Made by a program: the position numbers and the translations under genes | In this document: positions 57,801 to 64,000 of the stretch, in pieces | Numbering within the stretch: the first letter of the stretch is position 1 | Layout: each line of letters begins with the position of its first letter | Assembly: GCF_022539665.2 (NCBI RefSeq) | Contig: NC_081333.1 | Span: forward strand, 6,074,971 to 6,138,970 | From: Daphnia carinata | Lineage: Eukaryota > Arthropoda > Branchiopoda > Diplostraca > Daphniidae | Reading direction: 5' to 3' | Length of the DNA: 64,000 bases | The notes under the pieces: generated by a model | The model's database searches: none | What the model was told of the DNA's origin: nothing | What the model saw: the letters and a program-made list of their open reading frames with translations, nothing else

Positions 57801-60800
57801 GAATGATTACTAAACTTTAGTCCTGTGGACTGACGTTCATGTTGCTGGGGACAGCATCAACTTTATGGAGTAGCAGCAACTGCCTTAAGCACTTCAATAT
57901 AAATACGCTGCAAAAACTGCTACTGTGCGGTTGAAAACGAAGAAAAAGCTTGTGGGTTGAAGCTATTGAAACTACAAAGCATATACCCACTCAAGTTAAT
58001 TCGCTAAGTCAAATCGCCAACACAATGAACAGAACTTCAAAAATAAAACGGAAAAAAAGGAAGAAAATTGCTTCTTTTTACAATTTTAACAGTAACACAG
58101 CCATTGTGCATGGAATAAAAAAGGAGAGTTGTGGGAATATTATAAAAAACTATCTTAGGAATATTAATAGCAGTTGTCTGCAATGCAATTGACTGAGATA
58201 ATCCATTACTATCCGGCGTGCGTGCAATAGTGCATTTTAATATTTTCGATGCCACAAATAGACGACAGGCATTCCGACAAAAATTTTGTCAACCAATTCA
58301 GTTTGAATAAAACATTTGTTGATGCTAATATGACCAGTTAGTCCACAAAATGCATACGAATTGTCCGCCAGGTACTGAGAAGGAGGAATTCGCACTAATC
58401 AATCTCTTGAGACGGAAGATATTTCGCGTAGAGATGAAAAATTCGTATGGTCGTCAATAATCACTGGCCTATATACACACGAATTAAATTTAGTGACGCC
58501 ACATCGTTGGTATCACACTTGCGGCAGGCGAAGTTCGATTGACACTAGAGTTTGGTCAATCTTACCTCACGCAGTTGAAGTGCGGTCAACTAAGGACAGA
58601 CTGTTTTTATGGTAAATTTCACTAAAACTAGCCGGAAAATATGTCTTTATCGTTAGAGCTCTACCGAGTGATCAGTAAGGTGGTAGACAGCAGTCTACCG
58701 CACGACGCTAAGTAATTAGTGGAAAAATAGGAAAATTCATTTTCATCTTCATGAAAATAAAACATAAAAATTAAAATCCGGCATCCGGTGCGACTGGTTG
58801 TTGATACGAACGCACCAGTTTGCCGTTTGATAAACTCGCATACAATCGTAATACCGCTATCGGCCATAAATATATAAAAATTAATTTTTAAAAACGATTT
58901 TGAAGAGGAAGTTTTAAAGAACGACATGAGAGCCTATGAAAGGCGAAAAACGCAACATATTTGACTATGGAAAAAGAAGTGCGCCGAAAAAAGCGTATTT
59001 CCGATACTCATTGGTCACTTCTCTGCGTCACGATGATATTCTTCCCACACGTAATCATCCGAACCCATTTCTACTGTCACGTTCACTTTGCCCAAGCTCG
59101 TTTATTCCATCCGTTATCACGCGAGGCTGAAATGGAGTAATAATGAAGGGCAAAAAAATTATCACTAGTTTGAAAGATATTTTTCTCGAATCGAATTGCA
59201 TATCGTTGCATTTCAACTTTCCAAAAGTAATTTGAAAGAAAAACCGATTTAACGGATGCCAAAATTTCTCGGAAAGAAAATAGAGTTAAGTTTAAACAAG
59301 TGACATGAAGAGCCACGACGTAAAATATTCTGGTCCCAGAGTCATACAAAAAGAATTCCATCAATTTCAATCAATGTGTACACCTACCATTATGAAACAA
59401 TAGAACAAGGCATCGACTAGATTTACTGTTCCACACCCCATCAATGGGCCATATTGATTAACAAGTAAATAAAAAAAATTTGTTCTTTGCTATCAAAACT
59501 CAAAAATGGTCTATCGTATTTACATCTCAAGTTCTTTTTCTGGTTTTTAAGAGATGTTTTTTCTCGAGCTTCAGAATGGAACAAAGCAATTTAAGAACTG
59601 TAATTCACTTAAACAAAAAATATGATAATGAAGGATAATTCTCTTGTTTAGAAGTTCCTGTATGAAACAGAACGATCAACAATATATTAGATTAAGTTAA
59701 AAGTCAATAAGAATAAGAGATACCAACACCTGAGAAAATCTTGACAAGGAACTGTTGTGAACCATTATCCCTAATGCTGCTCTCGCTGATAGGGTACTGT
59801 AATCTGGTAGGGTCTAACTTTAAAAATGATATCTTATGACAGAGGCCTTGAAAGAGCGCATCTTTGTTTTCTAAAACTAAAGTCAGAGAGAGCTGGTAAA
59901 TCAGAACTTCATGCTTTACAGCATTAAACTTTAGCTTTGCCTAAACAAGACAATGCAGGCAGTTGCTGTTACTATGACTACAGAACTTTTGACTGCACAG
60001 AAACAGATGAATGCTAACCGCGTAAAAAACAAAGCTTACCTGAATTGTGAATGAAATCGAAGACGAAGGTTTCCGGTGTTTTCGTTCTCACACAACTAAA
60101 TACGATGGACACTTTAGAAGTGGCTACGACCGACCAGTACGTCACCGCCCAAGCAGACGTAATAATGAAGCGCCACGGAGGATAAGTATAGGAGGGTGCA
60201 AACTATCGATTGAGTATACAGCGCCTCATGTTGCTCTCGGCAGTTAACAATAACAGCGAAAGAGAGGAAGCGCTTCTTGGTAGTCGCCGACACAGTGTGC
60301 ATACATATAGGAGCATATTGCTCCTTGTATTTACTTCCTTGAGACAACCGAAAGTCCGAAACTGTATGGGGTGTACTGAGTGCAGACGTGTAGTATGGTA
60401 TAGTATGACTAGTACCGAAGAAATGTGAAAATCGGAGAAATTATTTGTATTTCTTTTACTTGCAACAAAAAATAATCTGAATTGGCGTTGATTTCTCCTG
60501 CCACTACGCAAAATTGAACGCCTTTCGCGAAACTATTTTAAAAATGTCAAAGCGTTTCACTAGATTGTTTTCCAACGACATGTTGATATAGCACTTAATT
60601 TAAATTGCTTTTTTTGGAATTGCTTATTTCTTTTTTTTTTAATTTGACTAGTTACTGTGAGAGGATATCTTTATTTCTGAAGTTCTCAAATTTTCTATTC
60701 TACAAGACTGCCTTTAAATTGCATATATTACATGTCTTACAAGATTAATTGGATAATTCGCACCTGTATTACTTAGCTGTCATTAGATACACTTGCATAC

Positions 60801-62012
60801 TCCAATCAAAACTACACTTGCATCAAAACTACCAACGGAAATCATAAGAATTTATTCACGAAAAACCATGAAAAATTGTTTGCGCTGTTTTTGCTATTTC
60901 GTTTCAAGGAAAAGTATTACTTGAAGATATCGAACTATTTATAGTAATGCGTGATCTGAATACCCATTCCATTTGTCATCTGTACAACGTGCGTTTAATA
61001 AACTCATAAGATGAGGAGATGGGAAGAATCCTTATACATCAAGTAAAAGTGTTTTCCGTCCGATTTGGGTTCAGCCTTCTAATATCCGGAAATGCGGTAC
61101 GCCATTTCACCGTTTTCTTCAGCATTCGATGATCGTTCATCGTTATTAGAACAAAAAAATGCGTGTCGTAATTAACATACGCGCATTGTAAGTCAGTTAG
61201 AAAATTCCCGAATAACTTAGAATATGCAGAGAAACACCTGCCTTTGGATTCTCTGTGGCTTCCCACCACCCCTTTCGTTTCGTATTGGTTGGCTCAACCT
61301 GTTCAGGCAAAAATGTCTTACCGTTTAATACGATCCCTGATGAGGAGTTGGCAACTCACCGGCAAAGTGTACGGGATTCGAAATTTTGGCTGAGGTTCAC
61401 AATAGATTTTGGGATAAGATTTTTATTTTGGCTTTAGATTCACACAGGTTGTGGCTTAGCTTAAAAATTATTTTTGACAGGTCATACGAAATTCGAACCA
61501 GTTGCCAACAACCTTTCGACCCCTGTTTAGTGAAGGCAACATATCGGCTTAGATATGATGATGATATGATAAAAATATTAAAGCTTTCTTTTCGTTCCAA
61601 GCTTTCCAGAATGTCATAGATGCCACTCCTAGCATAAAGCATGATGTATACCTGGCGGTGAAATACGACAATTTTTTTCAGTTTTTTTTTACTATTGCAG
61701 AAGGCTGCTGACGTCATCGTTCCAGCAGCTATTTTTTGAAATTACTTTCGTTGCCAACGCTTTTATAGAAACGTTTGATGATGTAGGTTCTCAGTTTTTT
61801 GCACAAGATAAGTAACGGCCCAAGTTATTATTTCCCCAGTGACTGATGAGGACGTGGCGGTTGCTTATCTTATTACAAGTCCAGTGTTAGTGTCCACTCG
61901 TGGAATTAAATATTAACGTGAATGTTGATACTTTTGCAACAGGGTAAACGATAACAATATACAGCGAAGTAAACGGCACAAAACATTTATTTACGAAATA
62001 TTGAAACAAATT
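54819..62012. other. Intergenic between SNAP-25 and KLHDC2
   Basis: No supported coding gene. It includes the SNAP-25 upstream region and likely leader exon(s). A minus-strand ATG exon-like block at about 57031-57004 (MASTTAFSN followed by a GTAAGAG donor) is a possible but unproven first exon. Poly-C and poly-G runs occur near 56205 and 57360. Otherwise unremarkable. Confidence 0.4.
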
Positions 62013-64000
62013 TTAGCTAGACTTCTCCACGGTATCTCTGGAAGTATGTCGCGTTCGAGCTTTGACCACCTCCTGTAAATGTTTTGGTAAAAGGGGGATA
62101 AATGGGTCGCCTTGACCGTCGTATTTAGCAATGGATTCCACGCAACACCTATGAAAAGTTTTTCGTTATGTTATTTCTAACCGTTTTCGTATATTTACTA
62201 ACCTGAGAAGAGTTTTAGGAGTGACAGTCATCGACAATATGTTATCAGCATAAACCTGTACAGAAAGGTGGTGATTAAGTAATAAATGAAAGTTTTAAAT
62301 AGTTTTATCCTAAAATACCGTGCCATCTGGCTGGTAGCTGTGGATATTACTTCGAACTCCACCTATCACGATCCAATCGCTGTCGACCTTAGCACTTTGA
62401 TGCCATAATCGTTTATCGGGTATCTTTAATGGTATTTCGGTCCAGTTATTTCGTTCTATATCGTACATCCAACAATCCCCTATGAAAATACACTCATTAC
62501 ATAGATTATTGTAAAGCTTATTTGCTATTATTTAACCAGTTTTTAAAATACAATTTCGGTTGAAAATTCGCAATGCTTGTGGTCCTTATCTGAACAATTT
62601 TCTACGATTTTGGCCAAAAAATTCTTTCACTCCGGTCGATCGTCGGACTACCGGGTTGCCAGTAAACGATCTTTTTCAGAATTAAATGGTATTCTTTCGA
62701 CGAGAAACGGGGTTACATTATTTTGTTTTTTAAAGCATTCTTGCCCCTCACTTTTTTTTTACATAATTTCTTGGAAGACAAGATTAGTTGACAACCCCTG
62801 GTAAAAAAAAAAAAGGAAAGACGCAGGACCACAGACAGTGCAACATTTTTGGGCAGATTAAGAACGAGGACGAAACAAAAAAAAAAAAGATATATATGGC
62901 AATCTAATAATAGAAAGATATGAAATATAACTATACCCAATACTTCTCCTTCTGCCGAAAGACCACCATAAAGAATTGCTTTTGTTGATCCAACATAGGT
63001 GAAAGAATGCCATGAACGACCACTTGGAAAGAACTTGCCTGGATTTAAACTAAAAAGTAGTTATTAAGCAGATTCGGTCGTCAAGAAGCAAAACAGTACG
63101 ATTTACTTTTCACTCCACGACATGGACTTCAAATCAAGAACGTAAAGATCATTCAATCGTGTTCCCTGAAGCCTGCCACCGAAGATATACACAAGAGATT
63201 GGCATCGAAATCCAGCAAGAGCTGCACGTGGACTTGGAGGTAGCCCACTTGTTTCTGGCCATTCCCATTTGTTAGCATCTATGTTGTATGCAACTAATTG
63301 ATTATTCCACCCTCTGCCCATGTACCACTGATGACTTCGGTCAGGAACGTATTCATAATGATCGACATTGCGATCACCTTCAGCAGGAGGTGTACCGAAG
63401 CCCCCAAAAAAGAATACCCTGAAACATAAGTTTGGTATTAGCAAATAAATACAGGCAACACAATATTTCAATTTACTTGTTACAGTAAGCCCATCCAAAG
63501 AGTTTATCACGATGTAAAGGTTTGCATCTTGTTGCATCAGGTTCTAACCTTGTCCACATCCATGTGAACAGATTGAGCTGATAAATGTTATTACTATTTC
63601 CTTCAAGATCAGGGTCTCCAAAATATCCTTTTAAATGCCTAAATTGAAATATTACCGAAAGTGTTGAAATGAAATTCTTTTACCTCCATAAATATACAAA
63701 AGGTCCCCAACCACAACACCACAAGCACCCGAATTAGCAGGTGGTATGTGTCCCTTTGTTGTCCTTATTGTCCTAAATTTCTTCAATGAATAAGGAGAAT
63801 ACTTTGTAATAAAAAAACATTATGATCACCATCTTGCTACCATAGGATCATACAACAAGATTTCACTGGGATCATGATATTCCTGATAAAAGGTTTCTCG
63901 GTTGGGATTTTGCTGTAAAAAGGAAAACAACAATGATTTATGGTACACTAAAAATGAATGAAATTACTCACCGTGTAACCACCCCATACAAGCAACACGT
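62013..64000 (-). CDS. KLHDC2: Kelch domain-containing protein 2-like (partial)
   Basis: In the family a kelch beta-propeller acts as substrate receptor of a CUL2 ubiquitin ligase and reads C-terminal Gly-ended degrons. Exons, transcript order: 63972 to beyond 64000, 63830-63912, 63684-63772, 63477-63627, 63107-63418, 62937-63049, 62319-62479, 62203-62255, 62013-62148 (stop TAA). All phases agree. Kelch signatures: LLVWGGYT; VVVGDLLYIYGGYFGDP; VFFFGGFG ... GRGWNNQLVAYN; SPRAALAGFRCQSLVYIFGG ... NDLYVLDL; GRSWHSFTYVG ... LYGG; RLWHQSAKVDSDWIVIGG. The tail SMTVTPKTLLR ... LPKHLQEVV matches the C-terminal helix of KLHDC2 (the Cul2/elongin-binding part) rather than a propeller blade. The donor for the 63627 exon uses acceptor TTTAAAAG rather than the nearby TTTAG, which would bring a stop. 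The N-terminus is outside the window. Confidence 0.92.

Overview
The window is animal nuclear DNA, most likely from an arthropod. The best guess is a cladoceran crustacean such as Daphnia, but that is an inference. It rests on mostly short introns (about 50-90 bp) with GT-AG borders, an AT-rich background, arthropod-type SNAP-25 and Pox meso/Pax1-9 genes, P-element-like and copia-like transposons, and no bacterial gene organisation. I resolved exon borders by eye and tested them by reading-frame closure.

Four host genes are well supported. A type II phosphatidylinositol-5-phosphate 4-kinase lies at 1288-3644 (minus, 9 exons, 438 aa). A Pox meso/Pax1-9 paired-box gene lies at 36181-37508 (plus, 3 exons). 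The t-SNARE SNAP-25 lies at 46339-54789 (minus, 7 exons, 210 aa, about 5 kb first intron). The 3' part of a KLHDC2-type kelch protein lies at 62013 to the right edge (minus). They have no functional link to each other. Between them lie long stretches with no convincing gene.

The accessory part, about 4.7-31 kb, is dominated by mobile DNA. Dispersed repeats and a strong 27-bp hairpin occupy 4.7-10.8 kb. A short mitochondrial ND3-like insert sits at 12.34 kb. From 12975 to 25046 (minus) runs a dead P-element/THAP9-like transposase gene with a THAP domain, a tandemly duplicated phase-0 linker exon, an RNase H-like core and a C-terminal region. This gene is the outermost layer of a nest. A TA-flanked 965-bp inverted-repeat element (23636-24600) splits one exon. 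A copia-type LTR retrotransposon (15634-22694, 5-bp TSD TTGAT) splits another. Inside the copia element, between reverse transcriptase and a 5'-truncated 3' LTR, sits a 3.6-kb element (18936-22556) with long inverted ends carrying 31-bp minisatellite arrays. That element holds a captured, decayed polypeptide GalNAc-transferase fragment, which is itself interrupted by a 470-bp hAT-like MITE with a perfect 8-bp TSD. The copia gag also contains a clean 346-bp GT-AG intron.

A second captured host-gene fragment, GMP synthetase with two introns retained, lies at 28.2-28.9 kb between two 0.5-kb direct repeats (27.2 and 30.2 kb). Two different metabolic-gene fragments inside two different repeat-bounded units is the most unusual theme of the window.
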